Source: Candidatus Anaerotignum merdipullorum
GTDB taxonomy: Bacteria > Bacillota > Clostridia > Lachnospirales > Anaerotignaceae
Direction of reading: 5' to 3'
DNA length: 39,574 nt
Assembly (NCBI GenBank): GCA_019115165.1
Contig: DXEB01000066.1
Coordinates: 1-39,574, forward strand
The notes under the pieces are model-generated. The model was not told the origin of the DNA. It made no database searches and saw only the letters and a program-made list of their open reading frames with translations. The position numbers were made by a program, and so were the translations under genes. Within the stretch, counting starts at the first letter, position 1. Every line of letters starts with the position of its first letter. Of the stretch, positions 1-8,574 are shown piece after piece.

Positions 1-230
1 ATCAGGCGCTTCACCCATCCGGCACCGCAGATAATGCCGCCGGTTGATTGGGTTAAGGGGTAGGACAACCGGGAGCCGTTACCTCAAAAAAGCCCGTAAA
101 ATCAAGGGAAAACGGCGCTAAAACGATAGCAGTACGGTCTCAAAGCCGCAAGACGCGCGCCTCAGTTCTCCAAGAGATAACCCTCTGCAGGGAACCAAAG
201 AGATCAATTTACAACAGAAATGGCACAACC
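1..230. other. Unidentified tail of an upstream gene or RNA
   Basis: No convincing coding sequence is visible. All three forward frames entering from the left edge close early (stops at 61, 32 and 45), so at most a C-terminal stub of up to 20 codons is present. There is a perfect 7-bp stem, CCGGTTG (40-46) with CAACCGG (66-72), and the stretch ends in a strong terminator. This fits the 3' part of a structured RNA or the trailer of an upstream gene. I compared it from memory with tmRNA, RNase P RNA, 6S RNA and SRP RNA, and none fits. Confidence 0.3.
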
Positions 231-265
231 AAAAAGTCTCTCGGATTTTTCCGGGAGGCTTTTTT
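231..265 (+). terminator. Rho-independent terminator, probably bidirectional
   Basis: The left arm AAAAAGTCTCTCGG (231-244) pairs with CCGGGAGGCTTTTTT (251-265) around a 6-nt loop, with two G-T wobbles. The flanking A and T runs let it work in either direction. It closes whatever enters from the left edge. Between here and the promoter at 555 there is no solid gene. A 35-codon frame starting at 339 behind an AAAAGGAG (323-330) is the only small candidate, and I do not call it. Confidence 0.8.
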
Positions 266-554
266 GTCCTATGATATAAAGGCAGGGTTGAGAAATGTTT
301 CCGGCTATGAGTATCTGATGGAAAAAGGAGCTTGCTTGATGTTTGCGGTAAGGCAGGAAATCGGTTTTTTGGATGCAGGAGGGAAGCAGGAGAAGATGGA
401 ACATTATTCAGAGATCAATGCAGGAACGGATGAAAAGAGAATCTGACAACATCCGCCATGCCGCCTGGATCAGGCAAAAACAGTTTTTTTGGAGGAATGG
501 GATTGGAGCAAGCAGTTCTGTTTTTTAGAATTTCATTAGAAAGAAAAAAGGGCA

Positions 555-582
555 TTGACTTTTCTGGGCAGATTGTTATAAT
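555..582 (+). promoter_or_regulatory. Sigma-A-type promoter of the MarR/ABC exporter operon
   Basis: TTGACT (555-560) and TATAAT (577-582) are separated by 16 bp, about 50 bp upstream of the MarR gene start. This is one of the best promoter matches in the window. The predicted start of transcription falls just before the inverted repeat at 598-611. Confidence 0.7.
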
Positions 583-597
583 GTTTCCTGTGCAACA

Positions 598-611
598 GTT
601 AGATGGCTAAC
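598..611. promoter_or_regulatory. Candidate MarR operator
   Basis: GTTAG-ATGG-CTAAC is a perfect 5-bp dyad immediately downstream of the promoter -10 box. TTAG...CTAA dyads are typical of sites bound by MarR/SlyA-family repressors. A protein bound here would block the promoter, so autorepression of the operon by the first gene is the simple reading. The assignment is inference from position and symmetry. Confidence 0.5.
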
Positions 612-631
612 AAAAGAAAGGGAGAGGAAAC

Positions 632-1069
632 ATGAAGGACAAACCGATTTTATTGTTGAATAAGCTGACGCACATTTTTTTTCGAGAATTAGACGCAATG
701 AGCAGCCAGAGAATGCAGGAAATCATCACCGGTCAGAATATGATGGTAATTGGGTACTTGGTGCGCAATCAGGGCGATGTATACCAGAAAGATTTGGAAG
801 CGCAGTTTTCTGTGCGCCGATCGACCATTTCTAAAATACTGCGGCTGATGGAAGAAAAGGGGATGATTACACGAACTGCAGTCAGTGCAGATGCAAGGCT
901 GAAAAAAATAGAGTTGACAGAAAAAGGTTGGAAAGCCCATGAGGTGTCGACAGACTGCGTACAGATTCTGGAAGAAAAAATGTATCGTGGATTATCGGTG
1001 GAAGAACAAGAGACGTTGATGCGTATTCTCAGAAAGATGGAAAAAAATTTGGAGGGCGAAGGAATGTAG
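632..1069 (+). CDS. MarR-family transcriptional regulator
   Basis: This 145-residue protein has the normal MarR length and layout: helical dimerisation ends flanking a winged helix-turn-helix. The recognition region lies around residues 48-75 (segments YQKDLEAQFSVRRSTISKIL and LMEEKGMI), and the basic wing follows with a DARLKK segment near residues 85-92. The ATG at 632 follows a GGGAGAGG ribosome site. Two ABC exporter genes begin 75 bp downstream in the same direction, and a dyad operator sits at the promoter. The likely role is ligand-responsive repression of the exporter and of itself. The ligand cannot be read from the sequence. Confidence 0.9.
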   Translation: MKDKPILLLNKLTHIFFRELDAMSSQRMQEIITGQNMMVIGYLVRNQGDVYQKDLEAQFSVRRSTISKILRLMEEKGMITRTAVSADARLKKIELTEKGWKAHEVSTDCVQILEEKMYRGLSVEEQETLMRILRKMEKNLEGEGM

Positions 1070-1144
1070 GATATGTGACTGGTTTGTCCATTTCAGTGGT
1101 ATGGAAACAAGAAAAAATAAGAGGGCATAAAAGGAGGTAGTAAC

Positions 1145-2893
1145 ATGGTAAAAACATTGATGCGCAGCGTCAGAGAATACAAAAAAAGTTCTATATTGAC
1201 GCCTGTGTTCGTTACCTTCGAAGTGATTTTGGAGGTGATGATTCCCTTGTTGATGGCAAAGCTGATCGACTATGGGATTGAAGCGGGGAATATGCAGTAC
1301 ATCTTAAAAATGGGAGCGATATTGGTGATTTGCTGTATCGTCTCTTTGACATTCGGCGCGTTGTCTGGGAAATATGCTGCGGTAGCTTCTGCTGGATTTG
1401 CGAAAAACCTGCGGATGGATATGTATAATAAAGTACAGGAATATTCTTTTTCTAATATTGATAAATTTTCCGCAGCTAGTATCGTAACCCGCCTGACAAC
1501 GGATATTACCAATATCCAAAATGCATATCAGATGGCGATTCGTGTAGCGGTACGTTCGCCGATTATGTTGATTTTTGCATTATTTATGGCGTTTCAGATT
1601 AACTCACACCTGGCACCCATTTTTGTCATTGCTATTCCCATCCTGGCTGTTGGGCTGTGGTTGATTATTCAGAATGCAAAGACGATTTTTGAACGGGTAT
1701 TCCGAACATATGATCATTTGAATAATGTGGTGCAGGAAAATCTACATGGGATACGCGTGGTAAAGTCCTTTGTTCGAGAAGATCATGAAACAGAAAAATT
1801 TGGAAAAGTTTCTCAGACCATTTATAAGGATTTCTCAAAAGCAGAACGAATCCTAGCGTTCAACGCACCGCTGATGCAGTTTTGCGCATATGGCTGTATG
1901 CTGCTGATTTCTTGGTTGGGAGCGAAACTAATTGTTGCTTCTGGGAATAACCCGGCTGTAGGAATGACAACGGGTGATTTGACTAGCATGTTCTCTTATA
2001 CCATGCAGATTTTAATGAGTTTGATGATGTTTTCCATGGTATTTGTCATGATTACTATTTCTTATGCTTCTATGGAAAGAGCAGTAGAAATTCTAAATGA
2101 GGAAAGCGATATCCATAATCCAGAACATCCGATATCCCAAGTGGAAGATGGCAGTATTGTGTTTGAAAATGTAAGTTTTCGGTATGGTAAAAATGCTGAT
2201 AAGCTGTGTCTAGATCATATCAATTTGAACATACCGGCAGGAGCAACGGTAGGGATCATCGGAGGTACCGGCAGTTCCAAGAGTACGTTGGTACAGTTAA
2301 TTCCGCGGTTGTATGATGTTTCGGAAGGGTCTGTGAAAGTCGGCGGCAGAGATGTGCGGGAATATGATTTGGAAACGCTGCGCCAACAGGTTGCGATGGT
2401 TTTACAGAAAAATGTATTGTTTTCTGGTACGATCAAAGATAATTTGCGCTGGGGCAAAGAAGATGCGACAGACGAGGAGATGCTGCATGTCTGCAAACTG
2501 GCGCAGGCGGATGACTTTATCCAGACGTTCCCAGATCGATATGATACCTATATTGAACAAGGCGGTACCAATGTATCCGGCGGGCAGAAACAAAGACTTT
2601 GTATCGCACGGGCATTGTTGAAAAAACCGAAAATATTGATACTGGATGATTCCACCAGTGCAGTGGATACCAAAACGGATGCGATGATCCGAAAGGCATT
2701 CCGAGAAGAAATTCCGGATACCACAAATATTATTATTGCCCAGCGGATTTCTTCTGTGGAAGATGCAGATATGATTTTGGTTTTGGACGATGGAAAAATC
2801 GATGGAGTAGGCACCCATGCTGAGCTGCTGAAGGAAAATGCAATTTATCGGGAAGTATATGAATCCCAGCAGAAAGGGGGCATTGAAGAATGA
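1145..2893 (+). CDS. Heterodimeric ABC exporter subunit with the degenerate ATPase site
   Basis: This 582-residue half-transporter has an N-terminal six-helix type IV exporter membrane domain (about 1-320) and a C-terminal nucleotide-binding domain. Walker A is GGTGSSKST (373-381), where the usual GSGKS glycine is serine. The signature VSGGQ is at 477-481. Walker B ends in Asp-Asp (501-502), so the catalytic glutamate is replaced by aspartate at 502. This matches the non-hydrolysing site seen in one partner of heterodimeric exporters such as TM287/288, BmrCD and LmrCD. Its stop overlaps the next start by 4 bp (ATGA), fitting coupled translation of equal subunits. A good AAAGGAGGT site precedes the ATG. 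The substrate is unknown; multidrug efflux is likely from the family and the MarR neighbour. Confidence 0.92.
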   Translation: MVKTLMRSVREYKKSSILTPVFVTFEVILEVMIPLLMAKLIDYGIEAGNMQYILKMGAILVICCIVSLTFGALSGKYAAVASAGFAKNLRMDMYNKVQEYSFSNIDKFSAASIVTRLTTDITNIQNAYQMAIRVAVRSPIMLIFALFMAFQINSHLAPIFVIAIPILAVGLWLIIQNAKTIFERVFRTYDHLNNVVQENLHGIRVVKSFVREDHETEKFGKVSQTIYKDFSKAERILAFNAPLMQFCAYGCMLLISWLGAKLIVASGNNPAVGMTTGDLTSMFSYTMQILMSLMMFSMVFVMITISYASMERAVEILNEESDIHNPEHPISQVEDGSIVFENVSFRYGKNADKLCLDHINLNIPAGATVGIIGGTGSSKSTLVQLIPRLYDVSEGSVKVGGRDVREYDLETLRQQVAMVLQKNVLFSGTIKDNLRWGKEDATDEEMLHVCKLAQADDFIQTFPDRYDTYIEQGGTNVSGGQKQRLCIARALLKKPKILILDDSTSAVDTKTDAMIRKAFREEIPDTTNIIIAQRISSVEDADMILVLDDGKIDGVGTHAELLKENAIYREVYESQQKGGIEE

Positions 2894-4782
2894 GAAGACG
2901 CAGAAAAGGCGTACCGATTGGACGTCCCAAAATGGATAAAGTAGCGATGAAACGATTGCTAGGATATTTGAAGGATTATAAACTGCGGGTTATCCTGGTA
3001 TTGGTGTGTATATTGCTCAGCGCCGTTTCCGGCGTGATCGGCTCTTTGTTCTTAAAAGTTGTAATCGACAGTTATATTGTTCCATTGCTGCAAATGGCGG
3101 TGCCGGATTTTTCCGGGTTATTCCGTGCGGTACTGATGATGGGCGGCGTTTACCTGATGGGGATTGTGGCAACTTTTCTGTACAACTGGTTGATGGTTGC
3201 CATTTCTCAGGGGATTTTGAAAGAAATCCGAGATACGATGTTTGCCCATATGCAGCGGCTGCCTATCCGGTATTTTGATACACATACCCATGGAGATATC
3301 ATGAGCCGATATACCAACGATACAGATACGCTGCGGCAGATGATTTCCCAGAGCATACCGCAGATGTTTTCTTCTGTGGTAACAATTGCGGCGGTTTTCT
3401 GTGCGATGGTATATACCAGTATCCATCTGACGGTATTGGTTTTGGTAGTTATGTTTTTTGTGATGAAGATTTTCAAATATATTGCCGGACACAGTGGAAT
3501 GTATTTCATTCGTCAGCAGGAAGCGCTGGGGGATGTGAATGGATATATTGAAGAGATGATACACGGACAGAAAGTAGTGAAAGTGTTTTGTCATGAAGAA
3601 AAGGCAAAGGAAGCATTTTGTGAGAAAAATGAGGCGTTATGCGAAAATGCAACAAAAGCCAATCAATATGCCAATATCCTAATGCCAATTATGATGAACT
3701 TAGGAAATTTACAGTATGTGCTCATTGCCATTGTGGGCGGTGCACTGGCAGTAAACGGCATTGGTGGACTGACATTGGGTGCGATTGCTTCGTTTTTACA
3801 GCTTTCTAAGAGCTTTTCTGCGCCCATCAGCCAAGTATCACAGCAAATCAATGCGGTAGTTATGGCATTAGCAGGTGCAAAACGTATTTTTGAACTGCTG
3901 GATGAAGAAGAGGAATCCGATGACGGTGTGGTAACATTGGTCAACGCAAAATACACAGATGACGGAGCATTGACAGAATGCAAAGAGCATACCGGGATTT
4001 GGGCATGGAAACAGCCCAGACCGGACGGCAGTGTGGAATATACGAAGCTGGCAGGAGATGTGCGTTTCTTTGATGTGGACTTTGGATATACCGAAGATAA
4101 AATTGTACTGCACAACATCAGCCTGTATGCAAAACCCGGGCATAAGATCGCATTTGTGGGCGCGACTGGCGCAGGTAAAACCACGATCACCAATTTGATC
4201 AATCGATTTTATGATATTGCTGATGGGAAAATACGATATGATGGCATCAATATCAATAAAATCAAGAAAGCAGACCTGCGGCATTCTCTGGGGATTGTTT
4301 TGCAGGATGTTAACTTATTTACCGGTACCGTCATGGATAATATCCGATATGGTAAACTGGATGCGACTGATGAAGAATGTATTCGTGCGGCGAAACTTGC
4401 CAATGCGGACAGCTTTATTCGTATGCTGCCGGAAGGCTATCAGACGATACTGTCCGGTGATGGTTCCGGTTTATCGCAGGGACAGCGGCAGCTCATTTCC
4501 ATTGCCCGTGCAGCGGTTGCCGATCCGCCGGTGATGATTCTGGATGAAGCAACTTCTTCCATTGATACCAGAACAGAGGCGATTGTGCAGCGTGGGATGG
4601 ATGCACTGATGAAAGGCAGAACGGTATTTGTGATTGCGCACCGCTTGTCTACGGTACAAAATTCCAATGTCATTATGGTGCTGGAGCAGGGACGCATTAT
4701 CGAACGTGGAGATCACGATGATTTGATTGCACAGAAAGGGAAATATTATCAGCTGTATACCGGTGCTTTTGAATTGGAATAA
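2890..4782 (+). CDS. Heterodimeric ABC exporter subunit with the catalytic ATPase site
   Basis: This 630-residue half-transporter has six N-terminal membrane helices and a C-terminal ATPase domain. Walker A GATGAGKTT (424-432) is canonical, and Walker B carries the catalytic glutamate (E553). The signature is LSQGQ (528-532) instead of LSGGQ. In heterodimeric exporters the deviant signature of this partner faces the deviant Walker motifs of the other, so the two genes together build one weak and one active ATP site. A spacer of roughly 60 residues (about 345-405) between membrane and ATPase domains is usual for this partner. It starts within the ATGA overlap and is followed by a strong terminator, so it ends the MarR operon. 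Confidence 0.92.
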   Translation: MRRRRKGVPIGRPKMDKVAMKRLLGYLKDYKLRVILVLVCILLSAVSGVIGSLFLKVVIDSYIVPLLQMAVPDFSGLFRAVLMMGGVYLMGIVATFLYNWLMVAISQGILKEIRDTMFAHMQRLPIRYFDTHTHGDIMSRYTNDTDTLRQMISQSIPQMFSSVVTIAAVFCAMVYTSIHLTVLVLVVMFFVMKIFKYIAGHSGMYFIRQQEALGDVNGYIEEMIHGQKVVKVFCHEEKAKEAFCEKNEALCENATKANQYANILMPIMMNLGNLQYVLIAIVGGALAVNGIGGLTLGAIASFLQLSKSFSAPISQVSQQINAVVMALAGAKRIFELLDEEEESDDGVVTLVNAKYTDDGALTECKEHTGIWAWKQPRPDGSVEYTKLAGDVRFFDVDFGYTEDKIVLHNISLYAKPGHKIAFVGATGAGKTTITNLINRFYDIADGKIRYDGININKIKKADLRHSLGIVLQDVNLFTGTVMDNIRYGKLDATDEECIRAAKLANADSFIRMLPEGYQTILSGDGSGLSQGQRQLISIARAAVADPPVMILDEATSSIDTRTEAIVQRGMDALMKGRTVFVIAHRLSTVQNSNVIMVLEQGRIIERGDHDDLIAQKGKYYQLYTGAFELE

Positions 4783-4818
4783 GAGATGCAGCGTGCATCT
4801 TGGGAAGGAGAACAGGAT

Positions 4819-4858
4819 AGAGAGCATGTTCCGTTGGAGCATACTCTCTGTTTTTTTT
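4819..4858 (+). terminator. Rho-independent terminator of the ABC exporter operon
   Basis: AGAGAGCATGTTCC (4819-4832) pairs with GGAGCATACTCTCT (4836-4849) with one mismatch and one wobble, and is followed by eight T residues. It lies 37 bp after the exporter stop codon. Confidence 0.85.
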
Positions 4859-4868
4859 CTGAAGAATA

Positions 4869-4877
4869 TGGTATGAT
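4869..4877 (+). promoter_or_regulatory. Possible extended -10 promoter of the molybdenum hydroxylase operon
   Basis: TGGTATGAT matches an extended -10 (TGN followed by a TATAAT-like hexamer at 4872-4877). There is no clear -35 box because the upstream sequence is the T run of the preceding terminator. A leader of roughly 145 bp would separate it from the first gene at 5031. Confidence 0.35.
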
Positions 4878-5030
4878 AAAAAGAATGGAAAAATATATGG
4901 CGGAGGAAAGTCTTTGACCGAACGGTGTAAGATGGATCCGTATTTGGTCGGAAGCAAAAGCTGCTTTTTTTGGAAAAAAGGAAAAGTAGAGATTGTTGAT
5001 GATGCAGAAGTACAGAACAGGAGGAATATG

Positions 5031-5849
5031 ATGTTTACCATCCGGGAATATGTAAAGGTTTCCAGTTTGGAAGAGGCATACGAATTGAATCAGAAGAAAA
5101 CAAATGTGATATTTGGCGGTGGTGTATGGCTGCGGCTGGGGAAGAAACATATTCAGACAGCCATTGATTTATCTGCGTTAGGACTGGACGGGATTACGGA
5201 GGATGCGGATGCATTTTCCATCGGATGTATGACCACGCTGCATACGCTGGAAATCCATGAAGGTATTCATGCATATACCAAAGGGGCTGTACGAGAGAGT
5301 TTACGGCATATTGTTGGTGTACAGATGCGAAACTGCGCAACGGTCGGTGGCAGTATTTTTGGCAGATTTGGATTTTCCGATATTTTATGTTGTCTGATGG
5401 GACTGGATTGTGATGTGGAGTTATATCGCGGAGGAAGAGTGGCGTTAACAGATTTTACTAGAATGAAAAAGGATACAGATATTCTGGTACGGGTGATTCT
5501 GAAAAAATCACCGGTAGAGACGGTATATTTGTCTCAGCGCAATACGGCTACGGATTTTCCAGTGGTCTCCTGTGCCGTCAGCAAGGATATGCAGGGATAT
5601 CGCGCTGTGGTTGGGGCAAGACCATGTATGCCGGTGGAAGTACGGGATACAGAAGGTATCTTGTGCTCGAAAGCGATTACAGAAAAACAAATTCATGCCT
5701 TTGGCGCGTGGGCAGCCGCGCAGTTGGCGTTTGCGGATAATACCAGAGCCAGCGGCGCATATCGCCGCCATATTGCAGAGGTGTTGATCAAACGAGGGCT
5801 GCGGCAGTTGACAGGAGGGAATGACGGATGCGGATTCGGTTGCATTTGA
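5031..5849 (+). CDS. FAD-binding subunit of a xanthine dehydrogenase-family molybdenum hydroxylase
   Basis: This 272-residue protein is the medium (FAD) subunit that passes electrons from the iron-sulfur subunit to the acceptor. The N-terminal FAD-binding lobe contains NVIFGGGVWL near residues 25-34, and the second FAD motif NCATVGGSIFG follows in the first half. The C-terminal part is the usual CO-dehydrogenase flavoprotein tail. I chose the start at 5031 because AGGAGG (5019-5024) lies six bases upstream. A longer frame opens upstream at 4914 but has no ribosome site and adds a non-homologous lysine-rich stretch. The adjacent ATG at 5028 is too close to the ribosome site. The 3' end overlaps the next gene by 22 bp. 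Confidence 0.9.
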   Translation: MFTIREYVKVSSLEEAYELNQKKTNVIFGGGVWLRLGKKHIQTAIDLSALGLDGITEDADAFSIGCMTTLHTLEIHEGIHAYTKGAVRESLRHIVGVQMRNCATVGGSIFGRFGFSDILCCLMGLDCDVELYRGGRVALTDFTRMKKDTDILVRVILKKSPVETVYLSQRNTATDFPVVSCAVSKDMQGYRAVVGARPCMPVEVRDTEGILCSKAITEKQIHAFGAWAAAQLAFADNTRASGAYRRHIAEVLIKRGLRQLTGGNDGCGFGCI

Positions 5850-6289
5850 ATGGGAAAGAGATTACGGCGGAGGTGCCGGCGGATATGATGTTATTGGATT
5901 TTGTCCGGGCACAGGGGTGTTACAGTGTCAAAAGAGGTTGTGAAACTTCTAACTGCGGGCTCTGTACGGTATGGATGGATGAGAAACCGGTTTTATCTTG
6001 TTCTGTTTTAGCGGCGCGCGCAGATGGACATCGCGTGGTCACATTAGAAGGATGCCAGAAAGAAGCAGAAGCCTTCGGCGCATATCTGGCGGATCAGGGG
6101 GCGGAGCAATGCGGTTACTGCAGTCCGGGCTTTATCATGAATGTATTGGCGATGGAAAAAGAGTTGGAGAATCCGACAGATGAGGAAATCCGGGAGTATC
6201 TTGCTGGAAATCTCTGCCGCTGTTCCGGCTATGAAGGGCAGCTGCGTGCCATTCGCGCATATTTGGACGCAAGGAAAAGGGAGGCGTAA
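5828..6289 (+). CDS. 2Fe-2S subunit of a xanthine dehydrogenase-family molybdenum hydroxylase
   Basis: This 153-residue small subunit carries two [2Fe-2S] clusters. The N-terminal plant-ferredoxin-type cluster uses C38, C43, C46 and C58. The C-terminal helical-bundle cluster uses C95, C98, C130 and C132, in the motifs QCGYCSPG and NLCRCSGY. All eight ligands of the family are present. The start at 5828 follows AGGAGGG at 5813-5819. A nearby ATG at 5821 opens a different frame with no homology. The gene sits between FAD and Mo subunits, only 2 bp ahead of the latter, so the three should be made together as one enzyme. Confidence 0.95.
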   Translation: MRIRLHLNGKEITAEVPADMMLLDFVRAQGCYSVKRGCETSNCGLCTVWMDEKPVLSCSVLAARADGHRVVTLEGCQKEAEAFGAYLADQGAEQCGYCSPGFIMNVLAMEKELENPTDEEIREYLAGNLCRCSGYEGQLRAIRAYLDARKREA

Positions 6290-6291
6290 GC

Positions 6292-8574
6292 ATGAAATAT
6301 GTCAATCAACCGGTTCGGAAAAAAGATGCTATGGCGTTGGTGACAGGAAAACCGGTATATACAGACGATATTGCACCGAAAGATTGTTTGGTAGTCAAGG
6401 TGCTGCGCAGTCCATATGCACATGCGGAGATTCTGGAAATCCAGAAAGAAACAGCAGAAAAGATGCCGGGGATTGTCTGTGTACTGACCTATGCGGATGT
6501 ACCCCAGCGCAGATTTACCATGGCAGGGCAGACATATCCGGAACCAAGTCCATACGACCGCCTGATTTTAGACAAGCGGGTGCGGTTTGTCGGGGATGCG
6601 GTTGCAATTGTGGCAGGAGAAGATGAAAAAACAGTGGATCGGGCGATGAAAACGATCCAAGTCAAATACCAGGTGCTGGAGCCATTGCTGGATTTTCGAC
6701 AGGCAAAAGATCATCCTATTTTGGTACATCCGGAAGCGGATTGGAAAGCACTTTGTCCCGTTGGCGCGGATAACAAACGGAATTTATGTGCCAGTGGACT
6801 GGAGGAATATGGGGATGTGGATCAGGTGCTGGCGGAATGTGATGTGGTCGTGGAAAATACCTACCATACCAAGGCAGTACAGCAGACTATGATGGAAACC
6901 TTTCGAACCTATACACAGATGGATACCTATGGTAGGCTGAATGTCATCAGTTCTACACAGGTACCCTTTCATGTGCGCCGTATTCTTGCCCACGCGCTGG
7001 ATATCCCGAAATCAAGCATACGTGTTATCAAGCCAAGAATTGGCGGTGGATTTGGTGCAAAGCAAACCGTGGTGGCAGAAGTATATCCTGCTATCGTCAC
7101 GTGGAAAACCGGTCGTCCTGCAAAGATTGTTTATACCAGAGAAGAAAGTCTGATTGCTTCCTCTCCCAGACATGAAATGGAGGTCAAAGTGCGTATCGGT
7201 GCAACCAGAGATGGGCGAATTCGAGGGATTGCGGTCAACACATTGTCCAATACCGGTGCGTTTGGCGAGCATGGACCGACAACGGTTGGGCTATCCGGAC
7301 ATAAATCCATCCCGCTTTACAGCAAAGCGGAAGCGTTTCGTTTTCAGTATGATGTGGTATATACCAATAAAATGTCTGCCGGTGCATATCGCGGATACGG
7401 AGCAACGCAGGGGATATTTGCGGTGGAATCTGCGGTTAATGAGCTGGCGGATAAACTTGGAATGGATCCGGTAGTGCTGCGGGAGAAGAATCTGACTAGA
7501 GAAGGAGACGTCATGCATGGGTATTATGGAGAGACGGCAAATAGCTGTACGCTGGATCGTTGTTTGGAACGGGCGGCACAACAGATCGGATGGAAAGAGA
7601 AATATCCAAGACGCATCATGCCGGATGGAAAGATCCGCGGGGTAGGAATTGCGATGGCAATGCAGGGATCCGGAATTTCCGGCGTGGATACGGGCGCTGT
7701 GTCGGTGAAGATCAATGATGATGGATTTTATTCTCTGTCTATTGGGGCGGCAGATATGGGAACAGGATGTGACACCATTTTGGCACAAATGGCGGCGGAC
7801 TGTCTGGATTGTTCGGTGGATGAGATTGTAGTCTACGGTGTGGATACGGATATTTCTCCTTATGACAGCGGTTCCTATGCGTCTAGTACGACTTATGTCA
7901 CTGGTATGGCAACGGTGAAAGCCTGTGAAGCTTTGGTCGAGAAAATGAAAGCATATGGCGCCAAAAAGCTGGGATGTGGCGTAGAGGAAGTAGACTTTGA
8001 CGGAGAATGCGTATATAATTTGAACAGTGGCAGAAGCATCAGCCGTAGAGATATGGCAAATGAGGCGATGTGTGCAGCAGAAGAAGCATTATTTGCAACA
8101 GAAGCGCATTCTTCTCCCATTTCTCCGCCGCCGTTTATGGCAGGAGCAGTGGAAGTGGAAATAGATCCCGAAACAGGGAGCATTCAACTAATCGACTATG
8201 TGGCAGTGGTAGACTGCGGTACGGTAATCAATCCCAATCTGGCAAGAGTACAGGTGGAAGGCGGTTTGGTTCAGGGAATCGGTATGACGCTGCATGAAAA
8301 CATTACCTATGATGAAAAAGGACGTTTGGCAGAAAATTCCCTAATGCAGTATAAAATTCCTACCCGTTTGGATATAGGGAAACTGCGGGTGGAATTTGAC
8401 AGCAGTTATGAGCAGACAGGTCCGTTTGGTGCAAAATCCATCGGCGAAATTGTCATCAATACTCCGGCGCCTGCGATTGCGCAGGCCATATATCATGCGA
8501 CGGGATTGCGATTTACAGAATTGCCTATTACACCGGAGAAAATCGTGATGGGGCTGCAGAAACATGCAGATTGA
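6292..8574 (+). CDS. Molybdopterin-binding catalytic subunit of a xanthine dehydrogenase-family hydroxylase
   Basis: This 760-residue large subunit holds the molybdenum cofactor and the substrate site. Visible motifs are GGGFGAKQ (251-258, the cofactor Q-loop region, GGGFGGKE in many relatives), GAYRGYG (364-370, with Arg367 at the position of the substrate-orienting arginine of xanthine dehydrogenase) and GAKSIGE (713-719, whose Glu719 is the expected catalytic base). The segment MMETFRT replaces the more common ...EP... motif after the substrate-channel glutamine. Length and order agree with the family. The substrate may be a purine or another N-heterocycle or aldehyde; the sequence does not decide. 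It overlaps the cytidylyltransferase gene by 11 bp. Confidence 0.92.
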   Translation: MKYVNQPVRKKDAMALVTGKPVYTDDIAPKDCLVVKVLRSPYAHAEILEIQKETAEKMPGIVCVLTYADVPQRRFTMAGQTYPEPSPYDRLILDKRVRFVGDAVAIVAGEDEKTVDRAMKTIQVKYQVLEPLLDFRQAKDHPILVHPEADWKALCPVGADNKRNLCASGLEEYGDVDQVLAECDVVVENTYHTKAVQQTMMETFRTYTQMDTYGRLNVISSTQVPFHVRRILAHALDIPKSSIRVIKPRIGGGFGAKQTVVAEVYPAIVTWKTGRPAKIVYTREESLIASSPRHEMEVKVRIGATRDGRIRGIAVNTLSNTGAFGEHGPTTVGLSGHKSIPLYSKAEAFRFQYDVVYTNKMSAGAYRGYGATQGIFAVESAVNELADKLGMDPVVLREKNLTREGDVMHGYYGETANSCTLDRCLERAAQQIGWKEKYPRRIMPDGKIRGVGIAMAMQGSGISGVDTGAVSVKINDDGFYSLSIGAADMGTGCDTILAQMAADCLDCSVDEIVVYGVDTDISPYDSGSYASSTTYVTGMATVKACEALVEKMKAYGAKKLGCGVEEVDFDGECVYNLNSGRSISRRDMANEAMCAAEEALFATEAHSSPISPPPFMAGAVEVEIDPETGSIQLIDYVAVVDCGTVINPNLARVQVEGGLVQGIGMTLHENITYDEKGRLAENSLMQYKIPTRLDIGKLRVEFDSSYEQTGPFGAKSIGEIVINTPAPAIAQAIYHATGLRFTELPITPEKIVMGLQKHAD

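Noticed and set aside
264-446. 60-codon open frame after the first terminator
   Set aside because: It starts at TTG inside the terminator T run. A shorter ATG start at 339 has a fair ribosome site, but 35 codons without recognisable features are not enough.
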